From: Bacteroidales bacterium
GTDB taxonomy: Bacteria > Bacteroidota > Bacteroidia > Bacteroidales > G3-4614
Length of the DNA: 53,610 nucleotides
Assembly (NCBI GenBank): GCA_015061035.1
Contig: SUXK01000010.1
Location: 1-53,610 of the forward strand
Direction of reading: 5' to 3'
This document shows positions 43,527 through 53,458 of the stretch, piece by piece. The position numbers and the translations under genes were made by a program. The notes beneath the pieces were generated by a model. The model was given only the letters and a program-made list of their open reading frames with translations. It did no database searches and was not told where the DNA came from. Numbering within the stretch: position 1 is the stretch's first letter; every line of letters begins with the position of its first letter.

Positions 43527-43578
43527 AAAAACAAACAACTACTCCAACGGGGTGGCAAAGCCAACAACTAACAACTAT

Positions 43579-44400
43579 CTAATATTGTTCACTCTCGTTG
43601 GGGAAATCGCACGACTTGACATCCTCAATATAGTGTTTCACTGCATTGGTTATCTCTGAGCTAAGGTCAGCGTATCTTCTAAGAAATCTTGGAGAGAACC
43701 CTTTGTTTATGCCCAACATGTCGTGCATAACCAAAACTTGACCATCAACGCCACCACCTGCACCAATACCAATAACAGGAATTGTTAACTCCTCAGCAAC
43801 TCTTTTTGCAAGAGCGGCAGGAACCTTCTCAATAACAACAGCACAGCATCCCAACTCCTCCAAAAGATGGGCATCTTTTATAAGTTTTTGAGCCTCTGCT
43901 TCCTCTTTTGCTCTAACAGCGTAACCTCCAAATTTGTTTATCGATTGAGGAGTCAATCCCAAGTGTCCCATAATAGGAATACCAGCACTTAATATGCGTG
44001 ATATAGACTCTTGTATCTCTTCTCCTCCTTCAAGTTTAACGCAATCGGCACCAGTCTCTTTCATAATTCTGATGGCAGAGTTAAGAGCCTCTATTGAGTT
44101 TCCTTGATAAGTACCAAAAGGCATATCAACCACCACTAACGCTCTTTTAACGGCACGCATAACCGAGCATCCGTGATATATCATTTGGTCTAAAGTCATA
44201 GGCAGAGTGGTGATGTTTCCTGCCATTACATTTGAAGCCGAATCGCCCACCAAAATAATATCCATACCAGCCTCGTCAATAAGTTTTGCCATTGAGTAAT
44301 CGTATGCGGTGAGCATCGAAATTTTTTCGCCCCTTGCCTTCATCTCAGTTAATCTGCGAGTAGTTACTTTGCGAGGAGCAGTTTCGTTATATGTTGACAT
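43579..44400 (-). CDS. panB: Ketopantoate hydroxymethyltransferase
   Basis: Adds the hydroxymethyl group of methylene-tetrahydrofolate to ketoisovalerate in pantothenate synthesis. [21 protein letters not shown] holds the Mg-binding Asp, VVDMPFG, VKLEGG and [15 protein letters not shown] follow. I start at [14 protein letters not shown], 273 residues, the usual beginning; an earlier Met adds 10 non-conserved residues. It is divergent from the antiporter. TAACTTTGC lies just upstream on the minus strand. Confidence 0.95.
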   Translation of the reverse strand: MSTYNETAPRKVTTRRLTEMKARGEKISMLTAYDYSMAKLIDEAGMDIILVGDSASNVMAGNITTLPMTLDQMIYHGCSVMRAVKRALVVVDMPFGTYQGNSIEALNSAIRIMKETGADCVKLEGGEEIQESISRILSAGIPIMGHLGLTPQSINKFGGYAVRAKEEAEAQKLIKDAHLLEELGCCAVVIEKVPAALAKRVAEELTIPVIGIGAGGGVDGQVLVMHDMLGINKGFSPRFLRRYADLSSEITNAVKHYIEDVKSCDFPNESEQY

Positions 44401-44524
44401 AATATTATCTCCGTTAATAATTCTTTGCAAAGTTAATGCTAATTTTTTTCTTACACCATTTTTGAACTATAAAAAGTGGATATTTGTTTTATAGAGCAAA
44501 GTTTAAACTAATAATTTAAGTAGT

Positions 44525-45982
44525 ATGGCAGATGTAAAGAAGAGTGTAAAATTAGGAGTCTTTACGTTGGCAATTATGAACGTAACAGCAGTAGTGTCGT
44601 TACGGGGATTGCCAGCTGAGGCAGAGTATGGTTTAAGTTCGGCGTTTTATTATATCTTCGCCGCAATAGTATTTTTAATTCCAACAGCAATGGTGGCTGC
44701 CGAACTGGCTGCAATGTTTCAGGATAAGCAGGGAGGAGTCTTTCGTTGGGTTGGCGAAGCGTTTGGTAAACGGGTTGGATTTCTTGCCATCTGGGTACAG
44801 TGGATTCAAAACACTATATGGTATCCAACAGTGCTAACATTCGGAGCGGTTTCTTTGGCATTTATAGGAATGAATCCACAATCCGATATGCTTTTGGCTT
44901 CCAATAAAATTTACACATTAGTAGTGGTGTTAATAATATATTGGGTGGCAACCTTTATCTCTCTAAAGGGTTTGGAATGGGTAGGAAAGGTCTCTAAAAT
45001 TGGAGGTTTGGTAGGTACTGTAATTCCGGCAATAATACTTGTTGTATTAGGAGTTGCCTATCTTATGACAGGAGGAGAGTCGCAGATGGATTTTAGTGGA
45101 AACTTCTTCCCTGATCTCTCAAATTTTAACAATCTTGTATTGGCATCGGGGATATTCCTTTTCTATGCAGGAATGGAGATGAGTGGAGTTCACGTAAAGG
45201 AGATGGATAACCCCTCAAAGAACTACCCTCGAGCCATATTTATAGGCTCAGCAATAACTGTTCTTATATTTATATTGGGGACATTCTCGTTAGGTGTGAT
45301 AATTCCGCAAAAGGATATAAACCTAACACAAAGTTTGCTGGTTGGTTTTGATAGATACTTCTCTTATATACACGCATCGTGGTTATCTCCCATTATGGCA
45401 ATAGCACTGACGTTTGGCGTTTTGGCAGGAGTTCTTACTTGGGTTGCAGGACCATCAAAAGGACTGTTCTCAGTAGGAAGAGCAGGTTATCTTCCTCCAT
45501 TCTTTCAAAAGACAAACAGTATTGGCGTGCAAAAAAACATCCTCTATCTACAAGGAGTTGCTGTAACATTTCTGTCGTTACTATTTGTGGTAATGCCTTC
45601 GGTGCAAAGTTTCTATCAAATTTTGTCACAATTAACCGTCTTGCTATATATAATTATGTATCTGTTAATGTTTGCAGCAGCAATAGCATTGCGTTATAAA
45701 ATGAAAAATGCTAAACGTCCATTCCGTATAGGTAAGGGTAATATGTTAATGTGGATAGTGGCAGGAGTTGGATTTTTAGGCTCATTATTAGCCTTTGTAT
45801 TAAGTTTTGTGCCACCAGCACAAATTGAGGTTGGAAGCAGTGCGGTATGGTATTCGGTTTTGATAATCGGATGTATAGTTGTGGTTATTGTGCCATTTAT
45901 TATATATGCTAACCGCAAACCACATTGGCTTGATAAAAACTCAGAGTTAGAGCCATTTCATTGGGAGGAGAATAGTAAATAG
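44525..45982 (+). CDS. gadC: GadC-like glutamate:GABA antiporter (APC superfamily)
   Basis: Twelve membrane segments, 485 residues. Similar to E. coli GadC at several points: GGVFRWVGEAFGKRVGF, FFPDLSNFNNLVLASGIFLF, GVHVKEMDNPSKNYP and GVLTWVAGPSKGL. GadC exchanges outside glutamate for inside GABA, so with GadB it would remove protons in acid. The E. coli C-terminal plug of about 35 residues is absent here; the tail is short (EPFHWEENSK), so closing at neutral pH may work otherwise. Specificity for glutamate is inferred. Confidence 0.82.
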   Translation: MADVKKSVKLGVFTLAIMNVTAVVSLRGLPAEAEYGLSSAFYYIFAAIVFLIPTAMVAAELAAMFQDKQGGVFRWVGEAFGKRVGFLAIWVQWIQNTIWYPTVLTFGAVSLAFIGMNPQSDMLLASNKIYTLVVVLIIYWVATFISLKGLEWVGKVSKIGGLVGTVIPAIILVVLGVAYLMTGGESQMDFSGNFFPDLSNFNNLVLASGIFLFYAGMEMSGVHVKEMDNPSKNYPRAIFIGSAITVLIFILGTFSLGVIIPQKDINLTQSLLVGFDRYFSYIHASWLSPIMAIALTFGVLAGVLTWVAGPSKGLFSVGRAGYLPPFFQKTNSIGVQKNILYLQGVAVTFLSLLFVVMPSVQSFYQILSQLTVLLYIIMYLLMFAAAIALRYKMKNAKRPFRIGKGNMLMWIVAGVGFLGSLLAFVLSFVPPAQIEVGSSAVWYSVLIIGCIVVVIVPFIIYANRKPHWLDKNSELEPFHWEENSK

Positions 45983-46082
45983 TTGTTTGTTAACAAACGT
46001 TTGTTTGTTGAATCTCTTCTCGCTCAACAATACTCAAATAAATTTGGTATTATGTGCGTTTACCCATAGATTTGTTAGTTTT
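45981..46082 (-). repeat. Right arm of the 102-bp inverted repeat
   Basis: Its first two bases are the last two of the antiporter stop codon. Five differences from the left arm. The arms enclose 2.45 kb with panB and the antiporter diverging from the middle. Confidence 0.92.
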
Positions 46083-46151
46083 TAGTTGTTACACAAATTG
46101 AACTAATAATGGTAATAGTGACAAAATAGAAGTTTTGATCTCTCATATACA

Positions 46152-46181
46152 GCAAAAGGTTGCAACGTTGCAACCTTTTGC
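46152..46181. terminator. Palindromic terminator between the antiporter and meaB
   Basis: A perfect 30-bp palindrome (GCAAAAGGTTGCAAC and its complement) ending in a T4 run on either strand. Confidence 0.88.
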
Positions 46182-46215
46182 TTGTTATTTATATTTATTG
46201 TTATGCTAACAACTA

Positions 46216-47307
46216 TTATAGTTTTTTAAAATAGAAATCTAAAATTTCTCCTGCGGCAACAAAGGGACTTTGTTGAGAGTTTAAAACAAGATTCTCTTTC
46301 TCTGCTAACATCTGGGCAATCTCAGGGTTATTAAAGAAGTGCGATTTTAGTTTATCGTTAATAGTCTCGAGCATCCAATATTGAGCCTGCTCGTTACGTT
46401 TACGATTGAAATATCCATTCTTCTTTACAAAGTCGATATAACTATAAATCATATCCCATACCTCTTTGATGCCAATGTCGTAGTAACCTGAGTAGGTTAA
46501 AACTTGGGGACTCCATCCTGATGCTGTTGGGGGAAACAGATGCAGAGCATTTTTGAAGTGTGCCTGAGCAAGTTTTGCTTTCTCAATATTATCTCCATCG
46601 GCTTTGTTTATTACAATGCCGTCTGCCATCTCCATTATACCTCGTTTGATACCTTGAAGTTCATCGCCAGTACCTGCAAGTTGGATAAGAAGAAAGAAGT
46701 CAACCATTGAGTGAACGGCAGTCTCCGATTGTCCAACACCTACGGTCTCAACAAATATGGTATCAAATCCTGCTGCCTCGCAAAGGATTATGCTCTCTCT
46801 GGTTTTTCTTGCAACTCCACCAAGCGAGCCTGCTGAGGGAGAAGGGCGAATGAACGCCTCTTTTCTTACAGAAAGACGTTCCATGCGAGTCTTATCTCCA
46901 AGTATTGAGCCTTTTGTAATCTCGCTACTTGGGTCAATTGCAAGTACTGCAAGTTTATGTCCTCCGTTTACAACGTGAAGTCCAAAAGAGTCAATTGAGG
47001 TACTCTTTCCTGAGCCGGGAACACCGGTAATGCCAATTCTAATGGAATTTCCAGAGTAGGGAAGACACAATTTTATAACCTCTTGGGCAATCTCCTGATG
47101 AGCAGGAAGGTTGCTTTCAATAAGTGTAACTGCTTGACTTAAAATCGAAATATCTCCTTTTAGAATACCTTCGGCATACTCTTCTGCTGTGAATTTACGG
47201 CGAACAATCTTTCTCTTTTTTAGGTAAGGGTTAATAGTTGGCTGTTGCTCTACTCCACTATTTACATTTAATCCTGCAAACTCTTTGCTGTTTTCAAAGT
47301 GTTCCAT
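46216..47307 (-). CDS. meaB: Methylmalonyl-CoA mutase-associated GTPase
   Basis: G3E-family GTPase that protects and reloads the B12 enzyme methylmalonyl-CoA mutase. Walker A GVPGSGKST, AIDPSS, VETVGVGQSE switch segment and NKAD are present; the C-terminal dimerisation arm is complete at 363 residues. No mutase gene is in the window. In Bacteroidota the mutase serves succinate-to-propionate metabolism. It lies last in a minus-strand run after two DUF1573 genes. Confidence 0.95.
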   Translation of the reverse strand: MEHFENSKEFAGLNVNSGVEQQPTINPYLKKRKIVRRKFTAEEYAEGILKGDISILSQAVTLIESNLPAHQEIAQEVIKLCLPYSGNSIRIGITGVPGSGKSTSIDSFGLHVVNGGHKLAVLAIDPSSEITKGSILGDKTRMERLSVRKEAFIRPSPSAGSLGGVARKTRESIILCEAAGFDTIFVETVGVGQSETAVHSMVDFFLLIQLAGTGDELQGIKRGIMEMADGIVINKADGDNIEKAKLAQAHFKNALHLFPPTASGWSPQVLTYSGYYDIGIKEVWDMIYSYIDFVKKNGYFNRKRNEQAQYWMLETINDKLKSHFFNNPEIAQMLAEKENLVLNSQQSPFVAAGEILDFYFKKL

Positions 47308-47316
47308 AATATCCTC

Positions 47317-48375
47317 CTATTTAAGAGTTGCGGTTACTTGAATGTTTATTTCGCTTTTCTCGGAATCGTTTGTTATAATAGTAACTGTTTCATTAACAAT
47401 TCTGCTTTTGCATTTTGAGGGGTTAAGAGTAATTTTTAATGAGGTAGTGCCATTAGGCTTTATCTCGCTGTTTTTAGTATTAACACTAATAGCGGGAGAG
47501 GATGATGATACCTTTCTTATTATAAGAGTTCCGTTTCCGTTGTTCTTAATCTTAATATCGCAGTTTGAGGGAGATAAACTTACTACCTCTCCAAAATTAA
47601 CTAATACCTTCTCTATCTCTGCCTTAGGGCGTTTATTGCCTTGTTTACTAAAATCTTCAGAGATATTTGATAGGATAGAGATCTTCTTGTTCATAGCACG
47701 AGAGTTGGGACGTTCTGATGTGATTAAAAACTCATCAATCTGTTTGCCCCATTCGTTGCTGTTTTCAGAATTATACACAACAGCAATTTTTCCTCTCTCT
47801 CCGGGTCTAAGTTTGTTGGGTAGTGCTTTTACACTTATATATTGAGTGTTGTTGGTTATCTTTATTGTCAAAGGGCGGTCGGTTGCATTCCATGTGTCAA
47901 ATAAAAGTTCTTTCTTCTCTCCCTTAACAATATTACCCATATCGTAGGTTATGGTTTTAAGTTTTAAGCCATTTATAAAGTATTTGAACTCGGCATTATC
48001 GGCAGGAGAGTTAACATTACCTTTTATCACTAAACTTTTTTCTGCTGGTTCTCCGTTAGTTATAATCTTTATAGACTTGTTAAAAAATCCGGGACGACCT
48101 ATTGCCGAATACTTAACATCAATAACTCCTGTTTTTCCGGGAGCAATGGGTGCTTTGGGGTAACTTGGAACAGTGCAACCACAAGTAGCCTTGGCGTTAA
48201 TGATAATCAGAGGAGCATTTCCAACGTTTTTAAACTTAAATGAGTGGTTTACAAAACCCTCTTCTTCAGAAAAGTTTCCGAAATCATAAAGAGTCTCTTC
48301 AAATTCAATCTTTGGTTGGGCGTATGTTGCCAACCAAAACAAGCAAAACATTAAAAATAAAACACCTCTTCTCAT
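47317..48375 (-). CDS. Secreted DUF1573 protein (two or more repeats)
   Basis: Signal peptide (RRGVLFLMFCLFWLATYA), then DUF1573 domains: FKFKNVGNAPLIIINAKATCGCTVPSYPKAPIAPGKTG is the characteristic CGC-containing segment, seen once in full, and repeated weaker copies follow to residue 352. Ig-like folds with a paired Cys; function in the family is unknown. It is 10 bases from meaB and 18 from the smaller paralogue. Confidence 0.88.
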   Translation of the reverse strand: MRRGVLFLMFCLFWLATYAQPKIEFEETLYDFGNFSEEEGFVNHSFKFKNVGNAPLIIINAKATCGCTVPSYPKAPIAPGKTGVIDVKYSAIGRPGFFNKSIKIITNGEPAEKSLVIKGNVNSPADNAEFKYFINGLKLKTITYDMGNIVKGEKKELLFDTWNATDRPLTIKITNNTQYISVKALPNKLRPGERGKIAVVYNSENSNEWGKQIDEFLITSERPNSRAMNKKISILSNISEDFSKQGNKRPKAEIEKVLVNFGEVVSLSPSNCDIKIKNNGNGTLIIRKVSSSSPAISVNTKNSEIKPNGTTSLKITLNPSKCKSRIVNETVTIITNDSEKSEINIQVTATLK

Positions 48376-48393
48376 AGTATTGATGTTAAAAAA

Positions 48394-48783
48394 CTATTTT
48401 ATTTCAGGAATAACATTGCCAGAGATGATCAATTTAATCTTCTCGTTGGGAACGTTGGTATATATTGTTATGTTTTTTGAAAAACCACCGGGGCGTCCTT
48501 TTGCGTGATAGGTAACACCGATAACACCGCTCTCTCCAGGAGCAATAGGAGATTTAGGGTAAGTAGGTGCAGTGCATCCGCAAGAACTTGTTGCTCGAGT
48601 AATTATCAAAGGGGCATTACCTTCGTTGGTAAAGCGGAATTCGCACGAAGCATCACCATCAGCCTCCTTAATATTTCCGTAGTTGTGGCTATCCTTCTCA
48701 AAAACAATCTTCGGTGCTGCATCTTGAGCAAACATAGCAACCGAAACAAACAATGCTATCAATAATGAATAAATACGTTTCAT
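48394..48783 (-). CDS. Secreted single-domain DUF1573 protein
   Basis: I start at MKRIYSLLIALFVSVAMFAQ, a signal peptide; earlier Met codons give a non-secretory leader. One DUF1573 domain of about 110 residues with the ATSSCGCTAPTYPKSPIAPG segment, nearly the same as in the next gene, so the two come from a duplication. Confidence 0.9.
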   Translation of the reverse strand: MKRIYSLLIALFVSVAMFAQDAAPKIVFEKDSHNYGNIKEADGDASCEFRFTNEGNAPLIITRATSSCGCTAPTYPKSPIAPGESGVIGVTYHAKGRPGGFSKNITIYTNVPNEKIKLIISGNVIPEIK

Positions 48784-48850
48784 AGTTATATGATTTAAAT
48801 TATACATGTTTATAATTTTATAATATAAGACAAATAATATTCGGTAAGGT

Positions 48851-49345
48851 TTACACCTCAATTTTCATGATGTAGTCGTTGGCAAAAAAACCGCTACCCA
48901 AATCAAAGTCTCCTTCCTCAATAATCTCCCATCCCATCTTTTTGTAAAAATCCAAAGTGGGATTGTTTCGGTTTACATTAAGAGTTATGGTTGCACCATT
49001 AGGAGATAGGCTCTTTGCATGTTCATAAACCTTACTTATCATCTCTCTGCCAATATTCTTGCCTCTCATATCAGAACGAAGATATAATTTTTGAAGATGA
49101 AAACTATCCTCTCCTTTATCTTCGATAGCAATATAACCCACCGCCTCGCCTTCGCAATATACAATATAAAATGTATTGTTGGTTTGCATCTGTCGGCGAA
49201 TACTATAAGGCGAATACATCATCTCAAGCATATACTCTATCTGCTCTTCAGAGAGAATATCCTCGTATGTTTCGCTAAAAATCTTGTGTCCTAATCTGCT
49301 GATTAAAGCAACATCGCTATCTTGGGCAAGAACAAACTCTGCCAT
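48851..49345 (-). CDS. GNAT-family N-acetyltransferase
   Basis: GNAT fold: VIYxx-type YIAIEDKG strand, acetyl-CoA loop RGKNIGREMISKVYEHA and NPTLDFYKKMGWE. 164 residues. The substrate is not readable; the family includes polyamine, aminoglycoside and ribosomal-protein acetyltransferases. It begins 1 base after the hisS stop and probably shares its transcript. Confidence 0.88.
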   Translation of the reverse strand: MAEFVLAQDSDVALISRLGHKIFSETYEDILSEEQIEYMLEMMYSPYSIRRQMQTNNTFYIVYCEGEAVGYIAIEDKGEDSFHLQKLYLRSDMRGKNIGREMISKVYEHAKSLSPNGATITLNVNRNNPTLDFYKKMGWEIIEEGDFDLGSGFFANDYIMKIEV

Positions 49346-49346
49346 A

Positions 49347-50708
49347 TTACAAAAGTTTTGAAATTATTTCATCAACCGAAAGCAACTCCTGCTCTCCGCT
49401 TGTCATATCTTTAAGAGTAATTTTACCCTCTTTAATCTCGTTCTCGCCAACAAGAGCAACAAAAGGTATAGCCTTAGCATTTGCATAACCCATCTGCTTT
49501 TTCATCTTTGCACTTTCAGGGAAAATCTCTGTTCTGATACCTGCTTTGCGAAGTTTCATAACATGGTTAAGAGAGGCTATCTCCTCCTTCTCTCCAAAAT
49601 TCACAAACATAATTTGTGTAGATTGAAGCGATTTTTCAGGATATAGATTTAATTGGTTAAGAACATCATATATTCTGTCGGCACCATAAGAGATACCAAC
49701 GCCCGAAACTCCATTCAAACCAAATACTCCTGTAAGATTATCGTAACGACCACCACCAGAGATACTTCCAATTTGAACATCTAAGGCCTTAACCTCAAAT
49801 ATAGCACCGGTATAGTAATTTAATCCACGAGCAAGAGTTAAATCAATTTGTAACTCTGAGTGAAGGTTGCAACCCTCAATCCTGTCAAGAATAAATTGAA
49901 GTTCCTCAATACCCTTCATTCCAATCTCTGATGATAATAGCGTTTTGCGAAGAGTCTCAAGTTTATCGTTGTTTGAACCCTCAAGTAATATGATTGGGCG
50001 AAGTTGCTCAATGCTCTCCTCTGAAATACCTTTGCTTCTAAGTTCTTCGTTTACGTTGTCTAAACCAATCTTATCTAACTTGTCAATAGCAACGGTAATA
50101 TCGATAATCTTATCCGCCTCACCAATAATCTCGGCAATACCGCTAAGAATTTTGCGGTTATTCATCTTGATGGCAACCCTGATACCTAAACGGTTAAAAA
50201 CCTCATCAGTCATTTGAATAAGTTCCACCTCATTCAAAAGCGAGTTTGAACCAACAACATCGGCATCGCATTGATAAAATTCGCGATACCTGCCCTTTTG
50301 AGGTCTGTCGGCACGCCAAACAGGTTGAATTTGGTATCTCTTGAATGGGAAAGTTATCTCGTTTTGGTGCATAACAACATAACGGGCAAACGGAACGGTT
50401 AAGTCATACCTAAGTCCCTTCTCGCATAACGAAGATGCAAGTTTGTTCGACTCTTTCCCTTGCCAAAGTTCATCATTAACTTTTCCGGCAAAGTCGCCAG
50501 AATTTAATATCTTGAAAAGAAGTTTATCACCCTCTTCGCCGTATTTACCCATAAGGGTAGAGAGATTTTCCATAGCAGGAGTTTCAATCTCTTGAAATCC
50601 GAAAAGTTGAAAAACTTCGTTTATGGTGTTAAAAATATAGTTTCTCTTAGCAGTCTCAATGGTTGAGAAATCGCGAGTACCCTTTGGAATAGAAGGTTTA
50701 GTTGCCAT
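49347..50708 (-). CDS. hisS: Histidyl-tRNA synthetase
   Basis: Class IIa synthetase for tRNA-His. Motif 2 is the [15 protein letters not shown] stretch, the histidine-binding motif [14 protein letters not shown], and the C-terminal anticodon-binding domain starts near residue 365. 453 residues. The N-terminus ([12 protein letters not shown]) is typical. First gene of the minus-strand run down to meaB. Confidence 0.97.
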   Translation of the reverse strand: MATKPSIPKGTRDFSTIETAKRNYIFNTINEVFQLFGFQEIETPAMENLSTLMGKYGEEGDKLLFKILNSGDFAGKVNDELWQGKESNKLASSLCEKGLRYDLTVPFARYVVMHQNEITFPFKRYQIQPVWRADRPQKGRYREFYQCDADVVGSNSLLNEVELIQMTDEVFNRLGIRVAIKMNNRKILSGIAEIIGEADKIIDITVAIDKLDKIGLDNVNEELRSKGISEESIEQLRPIILLEGSNNDKLETLRKTLLSSEIGMKGIEELQFILDRIEGCNLHSELQIDLTLARGLNYYTGAIFEVKALDVQIGSISGGGRYDNLTGVFGLNGVSGVGISYGADRIYDVLNQLNLYPEKSLQSTQIMFVNFGEKEEIASLNHVMKLRKAGIRTEIFPESAKMKKQMGYANAKAIPFVALVGENEIKEGKITLKDMTSGEQELLSVDEIISKLL

Positions 50709-50879
50709 ATATAATTCTTTTATAGTGTCATTTATATTTTAATGATGCGAAGTTACAAAATATTTTAAAGCAAATATATCTTTGAGTCTATAAAATGTTA
50801 ATGCTTTGAGTGATTCTAATTGAATATCACTCTGTTTTAGTAAATATTGGGACTTAATAAACAAATAGATCTAATTATA

Positions 50880-51851
50880 TTATTCTCCCATTAATAATAA
50901 TTTTGCAGTTTTGTTCCTTTCTGCCACCTTGCATATTGAGATGGTTAAGACTATTATAATAATGCAAGTTAAAATTGATAATAAGTCTAATATTAAATAT
51001 TCGTTTGTATGAATGTTAAAGTGGTTTAGAATTTTTGATAGCAATCCGTTGAAAACAAATGAAGATGTGTAAATTACTAGTGAATATTGCCCGTAGCTTG
51101 CTAATGAATTGGGGATTTTTTCATTGAATTTTTTTATTACATATATGATGAATACAGATAAGAATAGCCCTATTGCAAACCTGTATATATAAGAATATAA
51201 CATTTGTGTATTAAACTCTAAAATATTAAACGGACTCATATATACGCTTTTGCTTGAATCCCAATATATTGATAAAACAACTCCGGATATCAGTGATAAA
51301 ATACTAATTGTTTTGATTAGTTTAACTTTGTCGCTATCTATCATTTTTCTTAAATAGTACCCCGTCCATAGATAAGGGAACATAAAATTAATTTTTAGGA
51401 TATTGGTGTGTGGGCATAAAATAACAAATATTGTTGATATCAAAAAACAGAGTGTATCATTCTTTATTAATTTTGCAGATACGATTATAATTCCGAGACA
51501 TATAAAAAGAGCTTTTAGATACCAATAAAAAGATAGTACGCTGGAGATCGTAGGAATATTTATTGTAAATATGCAATAAATGAAATACCAAGATATTGCG
51601 GGGATAATCAATCTCTTGAATTTAGAGAATAGGTAAATAAACGTATTGGTTGATCTTAACTTGTCAAGATTCAGAAACCATCCGCTCATCAACATAAATA
51701 ATGGCATATTAAATGCGATGTCTATTTCTGTTCCTCCCAAGAAGTTAGTCCATGTTCTTCCTGATATGGCTTGGGCACTATGGCTACATGTTACTATGAA
51801 TATTGCAATGAATTTGCAAATATCGGGATATGTTAATCTGTTTGCTTGCAT
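50880..51851 (-). CDS. Acyltransferase-3 family membrane protein
   Basis: Nine or ten membrane helices; the first bears the essential His of the family in VTCSHSAQAISG, followed by FNMPLFMLMSGWFLN. Such integral enzymes add acetyl or other acyl groups to exported sugars, O-antigen or exopolysaccharide. 323 residues. It stands alone with TACTTTTG on the minus strand about 24 bases upstream. Low-complexity AT-rich codons suggest it is less conserved than its neighbours. Confidence 0.85.
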   Translation of the reverse strand: MQANRLTYPDICKFIAIFIVTCSHSAQAISGRTWTNFLGGTEIDIAFNMPLFMLMSGWFLNLDKLRSTNTFIYLFSKFKRLIIPAISWYFIYCIFTINIPTISSVLSFYWYLKALFICLGIIIVSAKLIKNDTLCFLISTIFVILCPHTNILKINFMFPYLWTGYYLRKMIDSDKVKLIKTISILSLISGVVLSIYWDSSKSVYMSPFNILEFNTQMLYSYIYRFAIGLFLSVFIIYVIKKFNEKIPNSLASYGQYSLVIYTSSFVFNGLLSKILNHFNIHTNEYLILDLLSILTCIIIIVLTISICKVAERNKTAKLLLMGE

Positions 51852-51983
51852 AATTGCGCTAGGATATTTGCAAACAAAAGTAATATATTATTTATGTTTG
51901 CACAAGATAAACATAGGCAACTATGTTTGAGTGAAATATACTATAAAATAAATCTTCTTATGACAAAGTAGAGGATGGCTAAA

Positions 51984-52030
51984 AAGGAGAATCCCCAAAT
52001 TTTAAAATTCCTTCTGTCGGAGCTCTCCTT
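51984..52030. other. Hairpin-rich stretch in the 308-bp gap before the PepSY gene
   Basis: AAGGAGA pairs with TCTCCTT across a segment that itself holds the palindrome AATTTTAAAATT, followed by ATTTTAT. The bases from 51852 to 51983 show only the acyltransferase promoter. Confidence 0.35.
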
Positions 52031-52041
52031 ATTTTATATAC

Positions 52042-52081
52042 AAAGAAAGCCATTTTGACTCTGAGTAAAATGGCTTTCTTT
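52042..52081. terminator. Strong terminator after the PepSY-like gene
   Basis: AAAGAAAGCCATTTT pairs fully with AAAATGGCTTTCTTT and then TTT. It lies 78 bases past the PepSY-like stop. Confidence 0.85.
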
Positions 52082-52159
52082 TTTATAGTAATTTAAGTTT
52101 ATATTTTTCTAAAGAAAAATTAGCATTTTTAGTCAGCCTTGTGTCTGTTTTTATTGAGA

Positions 52160-52615
52160 TTAATCATCAAAGCCCATAAAGGCACCATTCTTGTCGAATC
52201 TCAACTCGATGCCATTCAAAAGTTCAACGTTGTATTGAAAATTAAATAACTCTTTGTCAACTTCAATTTTACCTATACAAATGCCGTTGTAATTTTCGGT
52301 AACGTAATTCGCAATATTTACAGGAATGGCACTATTTGTAATGCAATTTCTGTTACCCTCAATCTCTTTCCATTCTCCCTTAGATGTGAAATTTATTTTA
52401 GTTCCATCTGAGAAGTATACTTTATATTCAGTCTCTAAAAGTTCGCTATCTTTAATGGCAGAAACCAATTTCTTGTCAGCAAAATTTTGTTTGATAAAAT
52501 TTTGAGCAGTTTCAGGAAGAGTTTTAACGTCAACTACAACCTCGCGAGCAATCGTATTAAAAGCAAAGGCCGATACTAAAACAACGGCGATAATGGTAAA
52601 TACTCTCTTTTTCAT
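52160..52615 (-). CDS. Secreted PepSY-like (BLIP-fold) protein
   Basis: Signal peptide (MKKRVFTIIAVVLVSAFAF); the start at this Met is chosen since an upstream Met adds a leader without function. Two PepSY-like halves: LPETAQNFIKQNFADKK with YKVYFSDGTKINFTSKGEW, and IPVNIANYVTENYNG with YNVELLNGIELRFDKNG. Small periplasmic proteins of this family are common in gut Bacteroidales; their role is unclear. Confidence 0.85.
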   Translation of the reverse strand: MKKRVFTIIAVVLVSAFAFNTIAREVVVDVKTLPETAQNFIKQNFADKKLVSAIKDSELLETEYKVYFSDGTKINFTSKGEWKEIEGNRNCITNSAIPVNIANYVTENYNGICIGKIEVDKELFNFQYNVELLNGIELRFDKNGAFMGFDD

Positions 52616-52641
52616 AATTGTTAAAATTAATATTTCAATTG

Positions 52642-52672
52642 CAAATATAAGCGATAATTTTAACAATCCAAC
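52642..52672 (-). promoter_or_regulatory. Promoter of the PepSY-like gene
   Basis: Minus-strand GTTG, 19 bases, TATATTTG, 26 bases from the start. Confidence 0.55.
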
Positions 52673-52760
52673 TCTTTTTACAAACTTTATGATTTTAATA
52701 CAAAATCTAAAACTTATACCTTATATATATAAGAGAGAAGAAATAATCCCTGTAAAGTTG

Positions 52761-52769
52761 TATATTTGC
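52761..52769 (+). promoter_or_regulatory. -7 element of the AlaX-like gene
   Basis: TATATTTGC, 21 bases before the start; no clear -33 box. Confidence 0.45.
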
Positions 52770-52790
52770 AATCTGTAAAGAAAATCAATT

Positions 52791-53255
52791 ATGGAAAACA
52801 CAATTCAATTCAATGAACATAACAAACAAGAGTATCCGCCAATGCACACAGCGGAACATATACTCAATGCAACAATGGTAAAGATGTTTAACTGCGGAAG
52901 GGCAGTGTCGGCGCACGTAGAACGCAAAAAGAGTAAGTGCGATTATGCCCTCCCGCAAGAGTTAACTACACAACAAATGGCGGAGGTGGAGAATCAGGTG
53001 AACAATGTAATATCAATGGCATTACCCGTAACTGAAGAGATAATAACAATAGCGGAGGCAAAAGAGAAGTTTGATGTATCACGTCTGCCCGAAGGAGTAA
53101 GCGACACCATTCGCGTTATTAATATAGGAGATTACGATAGTTGTCCATGTTTAGGTTTGCACGTAAAAAATACTTCTGAGATAGGAAAGTTTAAAATAAT
53201 AAGTAGTGGAAACTCCCCAACAGGATTTCGTATAAGATTTAAACTTGAGGAGTAA
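52791..53255 (+). CDS. AlaX-like freestanding tRNA-editing protein
   Basis: A lone second-additional-domain (SAD) editing fold of 154 residues. The zinc-binding motif HTAEH near residue 20 and CPCLGLH near 123 match the HxxxH and CxxxH of AlaRS/ThrRS editing domains. Such proteins hydrolyse Ser-tRNA-Ala or similar mischarged tRNA. The glycine-rich C-Ala tail is missing, so this is the short type. Substrate (Ala or Thr tRNA) is not settled by sequence. Confidence 0.85.
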   Translation: MENTIQFNEHNKQEYPPMHTAEHILNATMVKMFNCGRAVSAHVERKKSKCDYALPQELTTQQMAEVENQVNNVISMALPVTEEIITIAEAKEKFDVSRLPEGVSDTIRVINIGDYDSCPCLGLHVKNTSEIGKFKIISSGNSPTGFRIRFKLEE

Positions 53256-53420
53256 CTGTCTCTTGTCTGTTATCAGTTGTCAGCAGCCAGTTATTGGTAA
53301 AGTTTCTCATTCTTAATTTTTAATTCAAAAAAAGTATGTTTTTTAGCATAAAAATAATTCGTTGAGAATATGCAAGTTACAGAAAAAGTAAAATTTTTTT
53401 GAAAAATTCTCATTAAAAAA

Positions 53421-53453
53421 TTTGGTGGATAAGGATAAAGGTAGTAATTTTGC
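53421..53453 (+). promoter_or_regulatory. Strong promoter, probably of an rRNA operon
   Basis: TTTG, exactly 20 bases, then TAATTTTGC: full match to the Bacteroidota consensus. The bases between the AlaX-like stop and this promoter show only AT-rich sequence. Confidence 0.7.
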
Positions 53454-53458
53454 ACTCG

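Noticed and set aside
43425-46082. Insertion sequence or composite transposon
   Set aside because: No transposase between or beside the arms and no target duplication seen; the arms look like dispersed intergenic repeats.
47342-47845. 167-residue plus-strand frame
   Set aside because: Antisense shadow of the DUF1573 gene, which has a signal peptide and family motif.
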